Shown here: positions 17,808 through 30,352 of the stretch, one piece after another | Layout of the letters: every line of letters starts with the position of its first letter | How positions within the stretch are numbered: position 1 is the stretch's first letter | NCBI RefSeq assembly: GCF_005049045.1 | Contig: NZ_SUPK01000012.1 | Span: 1 to 64,000 of the forward strand | Length of the DNA stretch: 64,000 nucleotides | Direction of reading: 5' to 3' | Source: Cohnella pontilimi | GTDB taxonomy: Bacteria; Bacillota; Bacilli; Paenibacillales; Paenibacillaceae | Notes under the pieces: model-generated | Databases searched by the model: none | The model's input: only the letters and a program-made list of their open reading frames with translations | What the model was told of the DNA's origin: nothing | Program-made: the position numbers and the translations under genes

Positions 17808-18350
17808 TTACTTCTTCTTGCCGGCTTTGCCCTCTTTGCGGAGGATGCGTTCGCCTTCGTATTTGATCCCTTTGCCTTTATACGGCTCAGGCGGGCGGAC
17901 CGACCGTACTTTGGCCGCGATTTCGCCGACCATTTCTTTATCGATGCCGCGGATGATGATGCGGTTTTGAGCCGGCACTTCGAACTCGATGCCGTTCTGC
18001 GGAGTGAACTCCACCGGGTGAGAATAACCTACATTCAGAACGAGTTTCTCGCCGGATTTGCTAGCGCGGTATCCGACGCCCACGAGTTCGAGGTTTTTCG
18101 CGTAACCCTCGGTTACGCCGCTCACCATGTTGGCGACGACGCTTCGTGTCGTGCCGTGCAGGGAGCGGTGGAGCTTGTTATCGGATGGGCGCTCGACGTT
18201 AATCGCGTCGGTTTCCACCACGATCTTCATGTCTTTATGCAATTCGCGCGTCAAAGTTCCTTTCGGTCCTTTGACGGTAATGACGTTGTTGTCCAGGTTC
18301 ACGTTCACGCCGTTAGGCACCTGGATCGGTTTGCGTCCGATACGGGACAT
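17808..18350 (-). CDS. rplF: 50S ribosomal protein L6
   Basis: The 180-residue protein begins [15 protein letters not shown] and keeps the [22 protein letters not shown] block and the C-terminal [12 protein letters not shown] motif. L6 lies near the GTPase-associated centre. GGAGG precedes the ATG. A 65-nt gap separates it from rplR. Confidence 0.98.
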   Translation of the reverse strand: MSRIGRKPIQVPNGVNVNLDNNVITVKGPKGTLTRELHKDMKIVVETDAINVERPSDNKLHRSLHGTTRSVVANMVSGVTEGYAKNLELVGVGYRASKSGEKLVLNVGYSHPVEFTPQNGIEFEVPAQNRIIIRGIDKEMVGEIAAKVRSVRPPEPYKGKGIKYEGERILRKEGKAGKKK

Positions 18351-18380
18351 GGGTACACCTCCTGTCTTATGCGGGTTAAA

Positions 18381-18779
18381 TTACCAAACGTAAGCGAGAA
18401 CTTCGCCGCCGGCTTTGCCTTGACGAGCTTCCTTGTCGGTGACAATGCCTTTGGATGTGGAAATGATCGCGATGCCGAGGCCGCCCAGCACGCGCGGAAC
18501 TTCAGTAGATTTCGTATATACGCGCAGACCGGGTTTGCTGATACGCTTCAGCCCGGTGATAACACGCTCATTGTTCGGACCATATTTCAAGAAAATGCGG
18601 ATCAGCCCTTGCTTGCTGTCCTCGACGTACTCAGCGTCGCGGATAAAGCCTTCGCGCTTCAGGATTTCAGCAATTTCTTTCTTCACCTTCGACGCAGGCA
18701 GTTCAACTTTCTCGTGACGCACGAGGTTCGCGTTACGAATGCGCGTCAGCATATCTGCAATAGGATCAGACATGACCAT
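18381..18779 (-). CDS. rpsH: 30S ribosomal protein S8
   Basis: At 132 residues it equals Bacillus subtilis S8 in length and begins [18 protein letters not shown]. The C-terminal [20 protein letters not shown] and GEVLAYVW blocks are intact. S8 binds the central domain of 16S rRNA early in 30S assembly. GGAGG lies before the ATG. It sits between rpsN and rplF. Confidence 0.98.
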   Translation of the reverse strand: MVMSDPIADMLTRIRNANLVRHEKVELPASKVKKEIAEILKREGFIRDAEYVEDSKQGLIRIFLKYGPNNERVITGLKRISKPGLRVYTKSTEVPRVLGGLGIAIISTSKGIVTDKEARQGKAGGEVLAYVW

Positions 18780-18809
18780 GGGGTAAACCTCCTTCCCTAA
18801 CTAGGCTGA

Positions 18810-18995
18810 TTACCAGCTCGCTTTTTTGACGCCAGGAATCTGGCCTTTGTATGCCAACTCACGGAAACAGATCCGGCAGATTTTGAACTTGCGGAATACG
18901 GAATGCGGACGGCCGCAGCGCTCGCAGCGCGTGTAGGCACGGACAGCAAACTTCGGAGCGCGTTGTTGCTTAATTTTCATCGACGTTTTTGCCAC
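18810..18995 (-). CDS. rpsN: 30S ribosomal protein S14, zinc-binding type Z
   Basis: The 61-residue protein has the zinc ribbon CERCGRPH followed by [10 protein letters not shown], the C+ short form of S14 found in the S10-spc cluster of Firmicutes. Translation begins at GTG (18993-18995), 11 nt after GGAGG. It lies between rplE and rpsH. Confidence 0.97.
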   Translation of the reverse strand: MAKTSMKIKQQRAPKFAVRAYTRCERCGRPHSVFRKFKICRICFRELAYKGQIPGVKKASW

Positions 18996-19035
18996 TTGCT
19001 ATCACACCTCCCAGTGGGTTAGGCGGGGGCTATCG

Positions 19036-19578
19036 TCACTTCGTGAACGGCATGCCCAATTGGGTGAGCAGCTCGCGAGCTTCTTCGTCCGATTGTGCCG
19101 TGGTTACGATGACGATGTCCATACCGCGGATTTTATCAATTTTGTCATATTCGATTTCAGGGAAAATCAGCTGTTCTTTCAGACCGAGCGTATAGTTACC
19201 GCGTCCGTCGAACGATTTGTTCGATACACCGCGGAAGTCGCGTACGCGAGGCAATGCGATGTTGAACAGTTTGTCGAGGAAGTAGTACATCCGGTCACCG
19301 CGCAAGGTAACCTTCACACCAATCGGCAGGTTTTCGCGAAGGCGGAATCCAGCAATGGATTTCTTCGCCCGGGTGATAACCGGTTTTTGACCGGCGATCT
19401 TCTGCATGTCTTCAACCGCCGCGTCCAGCACTTTAGAGTTCTGGACAGCTTCGCCGACACCCATGTTGATGACGACTTTCTCGATTTTCGGAACCTGCAT
19501 GACCGATTTGTAGTCGAACTTCTGCATCAGGGCAGGAGTAATTTCGTTAACGAAACGTTCTTTCATTCTTGCTGCCAT
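19036..19578 (-). CDS. rplE: 50S ribosomal protein L5
   Basis: The 180-residue protein has the L5 blocks [39 protein letters not shown] and [20 protein letters not shown]. It anchors 5S rRNA in the central protuberance. GGAGG lies about 12 nt before the ATG. It lies between rplX and rpsN. Confidence 0.98.
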   Translation of the reverse strand: MAARMKERFVNEITPALMQKFDYKSVMQVPKIEKVVINMGVGEAVQNSKVLDAAVEDMQKIAGQKPVITRAKKSIAGFRLRENLPIGVKVTLRGDRMYYFLDKLFNIALPRVRDFRGVSNKSFDGRGNYTLGLKEQLIFPEIEYDKIDKIRGMDIVIVTTAQSDEEARELLTQLGMPFTK

Positions 19579-19614
19579 GTGTCACAGGGACCTCCTTTCC
19601 GTCCTTTATTGCGA

Positions 19615-19968
19615 TTAGTCGATCTCCTGACCGGAACGCTTGGCGATCCGGACTTTCTTGCCGTTATCGAGTACTTTGTGACCGATCCGGGTCGGCTTGC
19701 CGCTCTTCGGATCGATGTGCATCACGTTAGATACGTGAATCGGTGCTTCGCGCTCGATGATGCCGCCTTGCGGATTGTTCGGGTTCGGGCGCGTATGGCG
19801 TTTCACCATGTTGACGCCTTCGATCAGCACGCGATTCTCACGCGGGTAAGCGGCGATGACGCGGCCTTTCTTGCCTTTGTCTTTGCCCGTGATCACGATG
19901 ACGTTATCGTCTTTCTTCACGTGCAGCTTATTGTTGTGCGATTCCAGCACTTTTTTCAATCGGGGCAT
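19615..19968 (-). CDS. rplX: 50S ribosomal protein L24
   Basis: The 117-residue protein holds the KOW motif in [19 protein letters not shown] and the conserved [18 protein letters not shown] block. L24 nucleates 50S assembly. GGAGG precedes the ATG. It lies between rplN and rplE. Confidence 0.98.
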   Translation of the reverse strand: MPRLKKVLESHNNKLHVKKDDNVIVITGKDKGKKGRVIAAYPRENRVLIEGVNMVKRHTRPNPNNPQGGIIEREAPIHVSNVMHIDPKSGKPTRIGHKVLDNGKKVRIAKRSGQEID

Positions 19969-20012
19969 GGGTACACCTCCTGCCTTCTGCTCTTAAGTCC
20001 GAGACCGTGTTC

Positions 20013-20381
20013 TTACAGAACTTCCGGTGCCAGGGAAATGATTTTCATGAAGTCGCGTTCGCGAAGTTCGCGAGCGACTGGTCCGAAGATACGTGTGCCG
20101 CGCGGGCTCTTGTCTTCCTTCACGATAACGGCTGCGTTCTCGTCGAAGGCGATATAAGATCCGTCTTTGCGGCGGGTCGAACGCTTCGTACGAACGATGA
20201 CGCACTTCACAACGTCGCCTTTTTTGACAACGCCACCGGGTGTTGCTTGTTTAACGGAAGCAACGATCAGATCGCCGATGTGTCCTACGCGGCGTCCCGT
20301 ACCGCCCAATACGCGAATGCACATCAATTCTTTCGCTCCGGAGTTGTCGGCAACTGCCAGGCGCGTAAACGGTTGAATCAT
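20013..20381 (-). CDS. rplN: 50S ribosomal protein L14
   Basis: The 122-residue protein begins [20 protein letters not shown] and keeps [19 protein letters not shown] and [15 protein letters not shown]14 sits at the 30S interface and binds the silencing factor RsfS. AGGAGG precedes the ATG. It lies between rpsQ and rplX. Confidence 0.98.
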   Translation of the reverse strand: MIQPFTRLAVADNSGAKELMCIRVLGGTGRRVGHIGDLIVASVKQATPGGVVKKGDVVKCVIVRTKRSTRRKDGSYIAFDENAAVIVKEDKSPRGTRIFGPVARELRERDFMKIISLAPEVL

Positions 20382-20416
20382 CGCGGGGTCCTCCTTTCAC
20401 TCACAGGTGAAATGTC

Positions 20417-20683
20417 TTACAAGGTGACGGCTTTCTCGGTGATTTCAACCAGGCGCCACGTTTTGTCCTTCGACAGCGGGCGGGTTTCCATGATTCTCAC
20501 GGTATCTCCGATTTGAGCCTCATTGTTTTCGTCGTGCGCTTTGAACTTCTTCGTATACTTGATGCGCTTATGGTACAGGCTGTGCTTTTTGTACGTTTCG
20601 ACAGCTACCACGATCGTTTTGTCCATTTTATCGCTGACTACTTTACCGATCTGAACTTTACGGTTGTTGTGTCGTTCGCTCAA
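20417..20683 (-). CDS. rpsQ: 30S ribosomal protein S17
   Basis: The 88-residue OB-fold protein contains [22 protein letters not shown]-equivalent [14 protein letters not shown] and [20 protein letters not shown]. Translation starts at TTG (20681-20683), eight nt after GGAGG, giving [13 protein letters not shown]. It lies between rpmC and rplN. Confidence 0.98.
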   Translation of the reverse strand: MSERHNNRKVQIGKVVSDKMDKTIVVAVETYKKHSLYHKRIKYTKKFKAHDENNEAQIGDTVRIMETRPLSKDKTWRLVEITEKAVTL

Positions 20684-20729
20684 GAGTAAATCCTCCTTCC
20701 TCCCGGCATTATCGTCCGGTGAGATTTAT

Positions 20730-20927
20730 TCAACCGATGCCGAGTTCACGCTCACGCAAAATCGTTTTGGCCCGGGCGATTTCTTTCCGCAGTTCGCTGA
20801 TGCGGTGCGGATTGTCCAGCTGGCCGGTAGCCAGTTGGAAACGGAGGTTAAACAGCTCATCCTTGAAACCGGCGACCTTTTGTTCGAGCTCAGCCGAAGT
20901 CAGGTTGCGGAATTCACTGGCCTTCAT
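20730..20927 (-). CDS. rpmC: 50S ribosomal protein L29
   Basis: From ATG 20925-20927 the protein has 65 residues and begins [18 protein letters not shown], the standard L29 length and opening. The gene overlaps the 3' end of rplP by 14 nt, an arrangement that suggests translational coupling. L29 lies at the peptide exit and helps dock trigger factor and SRP. Confidence 0.97.
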   Translation of the reverse strand: MKASEFRNLTSAELEQKVAGFKDELFNLRFQLATGQLDNPHRISELRKEIARAKTILRERELGIG

Positions 20928-21351
20928 TTGCTTCACCACCCAGTTCTTCACGTTTCACAAACTTCGTCTTGATCGGCAGCTTGTGAGCCGCGAGACGCAT
21001 TGCTTCACGTGCGATCTCCTCGGATACGCCGGCAAGCTCGAACAAAATTTTGCCCGGCTTAACTACGGCAACCCATGCTTCTACGTTACCTTTACCGCTA
21101 CCCATCCGAACCTCAAGAGGCTTTTGGGTGATCGGTTTGGAAGGGAAAATTTTGATCCATACTTTACCGCCCCGTTTAATGTAACGGGTCATGGCAATAC
21201 GAGCGGCTTCGATTTGACGGTTCGTGACCCAAGCCGGTTCCATCGCTTGCAGGCCGTATTCGCCGAAGTGCACTTCCGTGCCGCCTTTGGCCATGCCTTT
21301 CATTTTACCGCGATGCTGCTTGCGGTGTTTGACGCGTTTTGGGATCAACAT
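20914..21351 (-). CDS. rplP: 50S ribosomal protein L16
   Basis: The 145-residue protein begins [19 protein letters not shown] and includes [20 protein letters not shown] and [11 protein letters not shown]-like [21 protein letters not shown]16 contacts A-site tRNA. Its ribosome binding site lies inside the end of rpsC, and its 3' end overlaps rpmC. Confidence 0.98.
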   Translation of the reverse strand: MLIPKRVKHRKQHRGKMKGMAKGGTEVHFGEYGLQAMEPAWVTNRQIEAARIAMTRYIKRGGKVWIKIFPSKPITQKPLEVRMGSGKGNVEAWVAVVKPGKILFELAGVSEEIAREAMRLAAHKLPIKTKFVKREELGGEANEGQ

Positions 21352-21353
21352 GA

Positions 21354-22016
21354 TCAGTTGCCTCCTTCCTCAGTGGCTCTTTTCTTCGTCGGAAGGACTT
21401 CGCCGCGATAGATCCATACTTTCACGCCGATACGGCCGTAAGTTGTATGAGCTTCAGCCGTGCCGTAGTCGATGTCCGCACGCAGAGTGTGCAGCGGAAC
21501 CGTACCTTCGCTGTAACCTTCCGTACGAGCGATTTCCGCTCCGCCCAGACGGCCGCTGACCGAGGTTTTGATCCCTTTGGCGCCGGCGCGCTGTGTACGT
21601 TGGATAGCTTGTTTCATGGCACGACGGAACGAAGTGCGGCGCTCCAATTGCTGCGCAATGCTCTCGGCAACAAGGATAGCGTCCAGTTCCGGGTTTTTGA
21701 TTTCGGAAATGTTGATATGAACTTTTTTGCCGTTCGTCAGTTTCGCGAGTTGACCGCGAAGCACTTCGACTTCGGCTCCGCCTTTACCGATCACGATGCC
21801 CGGCTTGGCGGTGTGGATCGTAACGTTCACGCGGTTTGCCGCACGTTCGATTTCAATGCGGGAAACAGCGGCGTCTTTCAGCTTATTTTTGAGGAATTCG
21901 CGGATCTTGACGTCTTCCATTAGAAGATCGCCGAAGTCCTTGCCGGCATACCACTTGGATTCCCAATCACGGATGATGCCGATGCGAAGACCGACCGGAT
22001 TTACTTTTTGACCCAC
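21354..22016 (-). CDS. rpsC: 30S ribosomal protein S3
   Basis: Starting at GTG 22014-22016, eight nt after GGAGG, the protein has 220 residues and begins [20 protein letters not shown]. The longer frame extends into rplV and is rejected. The KH domain motif [13 protein letters not shown] and the C-terminal [17 protein letters not shown] block are intact. S3 forms part of the mRNA entry channel. Confidence 0.98.
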   Translation of the reverse strand: MGQKVNPVGLRIGIIRDWESKWYAGKDFGDLLMEDVKIREFLKNKLKDAAVSRIEIERAANRVNVTIHTAKPGIVIGKGGAEVEVLRGQLAKLTNGKKVHINISEIKNPELDAILVAESIAQQLERRTSFRRAMKQAIQRTQRAGAKGIKTSVSGRLGGAEIARTEGYSEGTVPLHTLRADIDYGTAEAHTTYGRIGVKVWIYRGEVLPTKKRATEEGGN

Positions 22017-22029
22017 ACGTTGTCCCTCC

Positions 22030-22368
22030 TTATTTTTCGGATACGACCAGCGTAATGTGGCTGGTGCGCTTGAAGATGCTGAACGCACGGCCTTGGGAAC
22101 GCGGCTGGAACCGTTTCATGGTCGGGCCTTCGTTAACGAAAGCTTCCGAAACGACCAGTTTGTTCACGTCCAATTGGTAGTTGTGTTCAGCGTTGGCGAT
22201 CGCCGAGTTGAGAAGCTTTTCCAAAACCGGAGAAGCGGAACGCGGCGTGTGGCGCAAAATCGCAATCGCTTCGCCCACTTTCTTGCCGCGGATCAAATCG
22301 ACGACCAGGCGGACTTTCCGAGCCGGGATGCGAATGTTGCTCACATGTGCTTTGGCTTGCTGAGACAT
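22030..22368 (-). CDS. rplV: 50S ribosomal protein L22
   Basis: From ATG 22366-22368 the protein has 112 residues; the ATG six codons earlier overlaps the GGAGGAGG binding site. [19 protein letters not shown] and the C-terminal hairpin [19 protein letters not shown], whose tip lines the exit tunnel, are diagnostic. It lies between rpsS and rpsC. Confidence 0.98.
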   Translation of the reverse strand: MSQQAKAHVSNIRIPARKVRLVVDLIRGKKVGEAIAILRHTPRSASPVLEKLLNSAIANAEHNYQLDVNKLVVSEAFVNEGPTMKRFQPRSQGRAFSIFKRTSHITLVVSEK

Positions 22369-22402
22369 CGTTGTACCTCCTCCCATACGTTACGTCACGC
22401 GA

Positions 22403-22439
22403 CGATCAAGCCGCGCCGGAGGCGCGTTGCCTTTGATCG
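22403..22439. other. Intercistronic hairpin between rpsS and rplV
   Basis: CGATCAA...CGCGCC (22403-22417) is inverted as GGCGCG...TTGATCG (22421-22439), with a 3-nt loop and a small internal loop. No T run follows, so it is more likely an mRNA processing or stability element than a terminator. Confidence 0.5.
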
Positions 22440-22455
22440 CACGTCGCAGGGTCGA

Positions 22456-22737
22456 TTATCGTTTGCCGGTTTTCTTGTCGTCGTCCGTGTGTCCTTTGAA
22501 CGTACGCGTCGGCGCAAATTCGCCGAGCTTGTGTCCGACCATGTCTTCCGTAACGTATACCGGAACATGCTTGCGTCCGTCATACACGGCGAAAGTGTGG
22601 CCCACAAACTGCGGGAAAATCGTAGAGCGGCGGGACCACGTTTTGATGACGGCCTTCTTATTGGAAGCGGATTGTTCGTCCACTTTCTTCAAGAGATAAT
22701 CATCCACAAAAGGTCCTTTTTTCAGGCTGCGACCCAT
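22456..22737 (-). CDS. rpsS: 30S ribosomal protein S19
   Basis: The 93-residue protein begins [19 protein letters not shown] and has the [19 protein letters not shown] and [16 protein letters not shown] blocks. S19 lies on the 30S head and contacts S13. GGGAGG precedes the ATG. It lies between rplB and rplV. Confidence 0.98.
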   Translation of the reverse strand: MGRSLKKGPFVDDYLLKKVDEQSASNKKAVIKTWSRRSTIFPQFVGHTFAVYDGRKHVPVYVTEDMVGHKLGEFAPTRTFKGHTDDDKKTGKR

Positions 22738-22788
22738 GGAGAAATCCTCCCTTCAATCGAGGGTTTATCGTTCATACCGCTGTGCGTA

Positions 22789-23619
22789 TTACTTGCTGCG
22801 GCTACGCACAATATATTTGCTCGAAGCTTTTTTCTTCTTGCGTGTTTTGTAACCAAGAGTCGGCTTGCCCCAAGGAGACATTGGGGACTTCCGTCCGATC
22901 GGAGCGCGGCCTTCGCCGCCGCCGTGCGGGTGATCGACCGGGTTCATGACGACACCGCGGACTACCGGGCGTTTGCCCAAGTGGCGGTTGCGTCCTGCTT
23001 TACCGATGTTGATCAGCTCATGGTCTTGGTTGCCGACGGTACCGATCGTAGCGCGGCATTGTTTCAGTACGCGGCGGATCTCGCCGGATGCGAGGCGGAT
23101 CGTGACGTATTGGTCTTCTTTACCGAGCAGCTGAGCGCTCGTGCCGGCGGAACGAACCATTTGGCCGCCTTTGCCAGGCTTCAGCTCGATGTTGTGGATA
23201 ACGGAACCGACCGGGATGTTCTCCAGCGGAAGGGCGTTGCCCACCTTGATGTCAGCCTCAGGGCCGGACATGATTTCGTCGCCGACTTTCAAGCCTTTCG
23301 GAGCGATGATGTAGCGCTTCTCTCCGTCCAGGTAGTTGATCAGCGCGATGTAAGACGTACGGTTCGGATCGTATTCGATGGTCGCTACGCGGCCGACTAC
23401 GCCGTCTTTGTTGCGTTTGAAGTCGATGATGCGGTATTTGCGCTTATGACCGCCGCCTTGGTGACGAACCGTCAGTTTGCCTTGGTGGTTGCGGCCCGCT
23501 CTTTTACTCAGCGGTGCGAGCAACGATTTCTCCGGCGTCGAAGTTGTGATCTCTTCGAACGTGGATACCGTCATTTGACGACGGCTCGGCGTGGTCGGAT
23601 TAAACTTTTTGACTGGCAC
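22789..23619 (-). CDS. rplB: 50S ribosomal protein L2
   Basis: The 276-residue protein has the L2 core: [19 protein letters not shown], the OB and SH3-like domains, and the peptidyl-transferase-proximal [15 protein letters not shown] block with its conserved His. L2 helps 50S-30S joining and peptide bond formation. Translation starts at GTG (23617-23619) after GGAGGG. Confidence 0.98.
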   Translation of the reverse strand: MPVKKFNPTTPSRRQMTVSTFEEITTSTPEKSLLAPLSKRAGRNHQGKLTVRHQGGGHKRKYRIIDFKRNKDGVVGRVATIEYDPNRTSYIALINYLDGEKRYIIAPKGLKVGDEIMSGPEADIKVGNALPLENIPVGSVIHNIELKPGKGGQMVRSAGTSAQLLGKEDQYVTIRLASGEIRRVLKQCRATIGTVGNQDHELINIGKAGRNRHLGKRPVVRGVVMNPVDHPHGGGEGRAPIGRKSPMSPWGKPTLGYKTRKKKKASSKYIVRSRSK

Positions 23620-23651
23620 TCGGATTCCCTCCTTACTTCAAAGATTCGTTC

Positions 23652-23945
23652 TTATACGGAAGCTTCGAAAAACTCAAGCGGCTTGCTGCCCTCTTCGAGT
23701 TGAACGATCGCTTTCTTCCATTCGGAAGTGTAGCCGTTGTAGCGGCCGTAGCGTTTCGGCTTCGCCGGTACTCGCATCGTGTTGACGCTGGCAACCTTCA
23801 CTTTGAAGATTTGCTCTACGGCTTGCTTGATTTCGGTTTTGTTGGCTTTGAGGTCCACTTCAAACACATATTTCAGCTGATCGATGAACTCGCTGGTGCG
23901 TTCGGTAATGACCGGCCGTTTAATGACATCACGGGGATTTTTCAT
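23652..23945 (-). CDS. rplW: 50S ribosomal protein L23
   Basis: The 97-residue protein contains [12 protein letters not shown] and [19 protein letters not shown], the L23 hallmarks. It lies at the exit tunnel and is the main docking site of trigger factor. Its ATG overlaps the rplD stop by one base (TAATG), a coupled arrangement. Confidence 0.98.
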   Translation of the reverse strand: MKNPRDVIKRPVITERTSEFIDQLKYVFEVDLKANKTEIKQAVEQIFKVKVASVNTMRVPAKPKRYGRYNGYTSEWKKAIVQLEEGSKPLEFFEASV

Positions 23946-24568
23946 TACGCGAACACCTCCTCTACCTTCGCAACCGCGTCCTTGGTAATGATCAATTGAT
24001 CATGAACCATCACGTCGAGCACGTTGATTCCTTCTGCGGCGACGAATTTGACGCCTGGAATGTTACGTGCGGACAAGGCTACATTATTGTCAAAGTCTGC
24101 GGTCACGACGAGCGCTTTGCGCGCGACTTTGAGATTGTTCAAAATTTTCGCGAAGTCCTTCGTTTTCGGCTGGGCCAAGCTCAGTTGATCCAGAACGATG
24201 ATTCCGTTGCCAGCGACTTTGCTGGACAATGCAGATCGAATCGCCAAACGACGAACTTTGCGGGGAAGCTTGAAGCCGTAGCTGCGCGGTGTCGGTCCGA
24301 AGACAATACCGCCGCCTTTCCATTGAGGCGCGCGGATCGAGCCTTGACGGGCACGTCCGGTGCCTTTTTGTTTCCATGGTTTACGACCGCCGCCGCGAAC
24401 TTCGGAACGGCCTTTCGTTTTGTGGGTGCCTTGACGCACGGCAGCTTGTTGAAGCACAACCGCGCTGTGCAGGACGTGGGTATTCGGTTCGATTCCGAAC
24501 ACGCCGTCTGCCAGTTGAAGTTCTCCAACTTGGCTTCCGTCCACGTTATATACAGCCACTTTCGGCAT
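23945..24568 (-). CDS. rplD: 50S ribosomal protein L4
   Basis: The 207-residue protein shows the L4 long loop [20 protein letters not shown] followed by [22 protein letters not shown], which reaches into the exit tunnel. In many bacteria L4 autoregulates the S10 operon. GGAGG precedes the ATG. It lies between rplC and rplW. Confidence 0.98.
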   Translation of the reverse strand: MPKVAVYNVDGSQVGELQLADGVFGIEPNTHVLHSAVVLQQAAVRQGTHKTKGRSEVRGGGRKPWKQKGTGRARQGSIRAPQWKGGGIVFGPTPRSYGFKLPRKVRRLAIRSALSSKVAGNGIIVLDQLSLAQPKTKDFAKILNNLKVARKALVVTADFDNNVALSARNIPGVKFVAAEGINVLDVMVHDQLIITKDAVAKVEEVFA

Positions 24569-24598
24569 GAGTGGTCCTCCTTTCTTGTTCGATGCAGA

Positions 24599-25225
24599 TT
24601 ATTTCTTCACCGATGCGCGAATTTTAAGATATGCGTTCTTCGGGCCTGGCACGGAGCCTTTGATCAACAATACGTTACGCTCTGTGTCGACTTTAACGAC
24701 TTCGAGGTTCTGTACCGTGATCGTTTCAGCGCCGAGACGGCCGTGCATTTTCTTGCCTTTCGGTACGCGGTTTGCGTCGCGGATTGTCGCGAGAGAACCG
24801 TTACCGCGGTGGTATTTGGAGCCGTGCGCCATCGGGCCGCGGGACATGCCCCAGCGTTTGATTGCGCCTGCCGTTCCTTTACCTTTGGAAATGCCCGTTA
24901 CGTCAACAAATTCACCTTCCGCGAAAATGTCGACTTTCAGCTCTTGGCCTACTTCGACACTCGCCAGATCGGCACCGCGAATTTCGCGGATGAAGCGCTT
25001 GGGCGCCGTGTTGGCTTTTTTGGCATGGCCTGTTTCCGGTTTGTTCGCAAGCTTCTCGCGCTTGTCGGCGAAACCGAGCTGGATCGCTTCGTATCCGTCG
25101 TTGGCTTCGTCTTTCTTCTGAAGCACGACGCTCGGAGTTGCTTCAATGACCGTGACCGGCACTACGCTTCCGTCTGCCGCGAACACTTGAGTCATTCCGA
25201 GTTTACGTCCCAAGATTCCTTTCAT
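24599..25225 (-). CDS. rplC: 50S ribosomal protein L3
   Basis: The 208-residue protein begins [15 protein letters not shown] and has the conserved [20 protein letters not shown] loop that reaches the peptidyl transferase centre. L3 is an early 50S assembly protein. A GAGGTG site precedes the ATG. It follows rpsJ by 50 nt. Confidence 0.98.
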   Translation of the reverse strand: MKGILGRKLGMTQVFAADGSVVPVTVIEATPSVVLQKKDEANDGYEAIQLGFADKREKLANKPETGHAKKANTAPKRFIREIRGADLASVEVGQELKVDIFAEGEFVDVTGISKGKGTAGAIKRWGMSRGPMAHGSKYHRGNGSLATIRDANRVPKGKKMHGRLGAETITVQNLEVVKVDTERNVLLIKGSVPGPKNAYLKIRASVKK

Positions 25226-25275
25226 GTTGACACCTCTTTTCCTTTTCCGATATGAGATCTGCGTCTCGATTTAGA

Positions 25276-25656
<381 letters not shown>

Positions 25657-25734
25657 TCAACCACTCTATGGCAAAGGGGCCGGGTGTGTCGGCAACCTCT
25701 CACATCATCGCACAGTCACAGACCAACATTCACT

Positions 25735-25763
25735 ATTATAGCGACCCGTCCGGGCGATTGCAA
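25735..25763 (-). promoter_or_regulatory. S10 operon promoter
   Basis: -35 TTGCAA (25758-25763), 17-nt spacer and perfect -10 TATAAT (25735-25740). Transcription should begin near 25728 and produce a 145-nt leader before rpsJ. No clear riboswitch fold was recognised in that leader. Confidence 0.85.
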
Positions 25764-25885
25764 CAAAATTTTTATCAACTTTCGCATAATGATCGAAGTT
25801 GTCAACTCGCTTTGCAACATTCATGTTTCTAGCCGACCCATTCCGCCAACTCACTGTACCTATCCGCTCCATTCAATCATCTAAC

Positions 25886-26061
25886 GGCCAAAGTACAGTT
25901 ATTTCAGTATGAATCCGATCTATTCAAGCAACTAACCGCTCAAATACAGTAATTTTCAGCCAAACCGATCCAAATCCCGCGATCGAACCGAAGATAACCG
26001 CACTTTAGCCTTTATCCCCCACCAAACCTCCGATTTCCGGGAAAATAACGGCACTTTAGCC
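25886..26061. repeat. Four copies of a 21-23 nt intergenic repeat, two per strand
   Basis: Copies at 25886-25906 (+), 25937-25958 (+), 25990-26010 (-) and 26040-26061 (-) share the pattern GGCyAAAGTrCnGTTATTTTC. The two strand pairs face each other. The arrangement resembles short repeats I recall as common in Paenibacillus intergenic DNA. The rest of 25764-26165 holds no open frame or other signal I can support. Confidence 0.65.
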
Positions 26062-26165
26062 GGTATGCCACTCAGCCGCCGCCTTGGAGTAATTAGTCAA
26101 TATTACCTTAGCTGCAAGCCACCAGCTTAGCCCCACCCTTAACCCCCAATAAGCGTCTGCATCTT

Positions 26166-26413
26166 TTCGGGGATGTTCGCTGTTTTGCTTCTATTATTAA
26201 GGAATGAAAAAAGTTGCTTCTGTATCTCGGAAGAGTTTACGTCCGCATTTGTCCAAGCCTTGCAACCTCAATATCCATTGTTTCAGAGCAAGGGTTGGAC
26301 AAGGAGCGGCTGGAGAGAGACAGAACACCGACCAAGATCCTTCCTTATTAGAAGAAAGGAATTTGACGTACGCGATGCTTCCTTAATAATAGAAGCAAAA
26401 AGGCATCCCCGAA
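26166..26413. repeat. 248-bp inverted-repeat structure abutting the tuf terminator
   Basis: A perfect 22-bp inverted repeat joins 26183-26204 to 26379-26400. Outside it, TTCGGGGATG (26166-26175) is exactly inverted as CATCCCCGAA (26404-26413), part of the tuf terminator stem. The 174-bp centre has only a 60-codon frame with a weak start and no recognisable product. The layout fits an inverted duplication of the tuf 3' end, or a small MITE-like element. Confidence 0.75.
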
Positions 26414-26424
26414 GGGATGCCTTG
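26396..26424 (-). terminator. Terminator of the str operon (after tuf)
   Basis: AAGGCATCCC-TTCG-GGGATGCCTT on the minus strand forms a stable stem with a tetraloop, followed by TTTTTGCTTC. Confidence 0.9.
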
Positions 26425-26431
26425 ACGCTTA

Positions 26432-27622
26432 TTACTTCTGGATGGAAGCAACTGCGCCTGCGCCTACCGTACGGCCGCCTTCGCGGATAGCGAAACGCGT
26501 GCCTTCTTCGATAGCGATCGGCGAGATCAGTTGAACCGTAACCGTAATGTTGTCGCCCGGCATAACCATTTCCGTACCTTCCGGCAGGTTGATGATGCCC
26601 GTTACGTCAGTCGTCCGGAAGTAGAACTGCGGACGGTAGCCCGTGAAGAAAGGCTTGTGACGGCCACCTTCAGCTTGGGTCAGAACGTAGATTTGAGCGG
26701 TGAACTCAGTGTGAGGCTTAACCGAACCCGGCTTAACGATAACTTGACCGCGCTCGATGTCTTTACGGTCTACACCGCGAAGCAGTGCACCGACGTTGTC
26801 GCCAGCTTGCGCTTGGTCAAGCAGCTTACGGAACATTTCAACGCCCGTAACGACCGTCTTGCGAGGTTCTTCAGACAGACCGACGATTTCAACTTCGTCG
26901 CCTACTTTAACGATACCGCGTTCAACACGGCCCGTAGCAACCGTACCGCGGCCCGTGATCGTGAACACGTCCTCGACCGGCATCAGGAAAGGCTTGTCGG
27001 TAGCGCGTTCCGGTGTCGGGATGTAAGTGTCGATTTGTTCGAACAACTCAATGATTTTGTCAGCCCAAGGGCCGTCCGGATTTTGCAGAGCTTCACGAGC
27101 GGAACCACGGATAATCGGCGTGTCGTCGCCCGGGAACTCATACTCGCTCAGCAGGTCGCGAACTTCCATTTCAACCAGCTCAAGTAGTTCTTCGTCTTCT
27201 ACCATGTCGCACTTGTTCAAGAATACGACGATGTAAGGAACGCCTACTTGGCGGGAGAGCAGGATGTGCTCGCGCGTTTGCGGCATCGGGCCGTCAGCGG
27301 CGGAAACAACCAGGATCGCGCCGTCCATTTGAGCTGCGCCGGTGATCATGTTTTTAACATAGTCAGCGTGTCCGGGGCAGTCAACGTGAGCGTAGTGACG
27401 GTTCGGAGTTTCGTACTCAACGTGAGCCGTGGAGATCGTGATACCGCGCTCGCGCTCTTCCGGCGCTTTGTCGATTTGGTCGAATGCGACAGCAGAGCCG
27501 CCGTATTTTTTGGAAAGAACCGTCGTGATAGCAGCCGTCGTTGTCGTTTTGCCGTGGTCAACGTGACCGATGGTACCGATGTTAACGTGCGGTTTGTTAC
27601 GTTCAAACTTAGCCTTTGCCAT
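26432..27622 (-). CDS. tuf: Elongation factor Tu
   Basis: The 396-residue GTPase delivers aminoacyl-tRNA to the A site. G1 [10 protein letters not shown]3 DCPGHADY, G4 NKCDMVE and the effector block RGITI are intact, followed by domains 2 and 3 ([15 protein letters not shown]). AGGAGG precedes the ATG. It is the last gene of the str operon, 100 nt after fusA, and ends at a strong terminator. Confidence 0.99.
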   Translation of the reverse strand: MAKAKFERNKPHVNIGTIGHVDHGKTTTTAAITTVLSKKYGGSAVAFDQIDKAPEERERGITISTAHVEYETPNRHYAHVDCPGHADYVKNMITGAAQMDGAILVVSAADGPMPQTREHILLSRQVGVPYIVVFLNKCDMVEDEELLELVEMEVRDLLSEYEFPGDDTPIIRGSAREALQNPDGPWADKIIELFEQIDTYIPTPERATDKPFLMPVEDVFTITGRGTVATGRVERGIVKVGDEVEIVGLSEEPRKTVVTGVEMFRKLLDQAQAGDNVGALLRGVDRKDIERGQVIVKPGSVKPHTEFTAQIYVLTQAEGGRHKPFFTGYRPQFYFRTTDVTGIINLPEGTEMVMPGDNITVTVQLISPIAIEEGTRFAIREGGRTVGAGAVASIQK

Positions 27623-27722
27623 TGGTAATTTGCCTCCTCATAAGTAAAAGGTGTTTATTGGTGGAGGGCGGGAGATGCGTCACCCGCATTCCCCTGCCCG
27701 TCCGCTATCACAATTTTGAAAC

Positions 27723-29798
<2,076 letters not shown>

Positions 29799-29815
29799 GG
29801 TTGGTCTCCCTTCGA

Positions 29816-30286
29816 TTACCAGCGGTAGTGAGCGAACGCTTTGTTCGCTTCCGCCATTTTGTGCGTGTCTTCACGCTTCTTCACGGCTGCTCCCGTGTTG
29901 TTGGAAGCGTCGATAATTTCAGCTGCCAAACGTTCTTCCATTGTCTTCTCGCCGCGGTTGCGGGAGTAGTTCACGAGCCAACGAAGTCCGAGCGACGTAC
30001 GGCGCTCCGGCTTCACTTCGATCGGAACCTGGTAGTTCGCACCGCCGACACGGCGTGCTTTTACTTCCAACACCGGCATGATGTTCTTGATGGCCGCTTC
30101 GAAAACGTCCATAGGGTCTTTACCGGTGCGCTCCTGAATCAACGTGAAGGCATTGTACAACAGTTGTTGAGCAACACCTTTCTTCCCGTCGATCATGATG
30201 CGGTTAACCAGACGAGTAACAAGCTTGCTATTGTATACCGGATCCGGGAGAACGTCCCGTTTCGGTACTGGTCCTTTGCGAGGCAT
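29816..30286 (-). CDS. rpsG: 30S ribosomal protein S7
   Basis: The 156-residue protein begins [16 protein letters not shown] and has the [20 protein letters not shown] block and the C-terminal [13 protein letters not shown]7 organises the 3' domain of 16S rRNA and contacts E-site tRNA. AAGGAGG precedes the ATG. It lies between rpsL and fusA. Confidence 0.98.
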   Translation of the reverse strand: MPRKGPVPKRDVLPDPVYNSKLVTRLVNRIMIDGKKGVAQQLLYNAFTLIQERTGKDPMDVFEAAIKNIMPVLEVKARRVGGANYQVPIEVKPERRTSLGLRWLVNYSRNRGEKTMEERLAAEIIDASNNTGAAVKKREDTHKMAEANKAFAHYRW

Positions 30287-30352
30287 CGATGTTCCTCCTT
30301 TCTCATTTCATGTTGCTGCCGTATCCGGTGAATGATACACCGTCATGCATCA

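Noticed and set aside
26173-26490. Open frames in the tuf-proximal inverted-repeat element
   Set aside because: They run through the terminator and into tuf antisense, have weak starts and no protein-like pattern.
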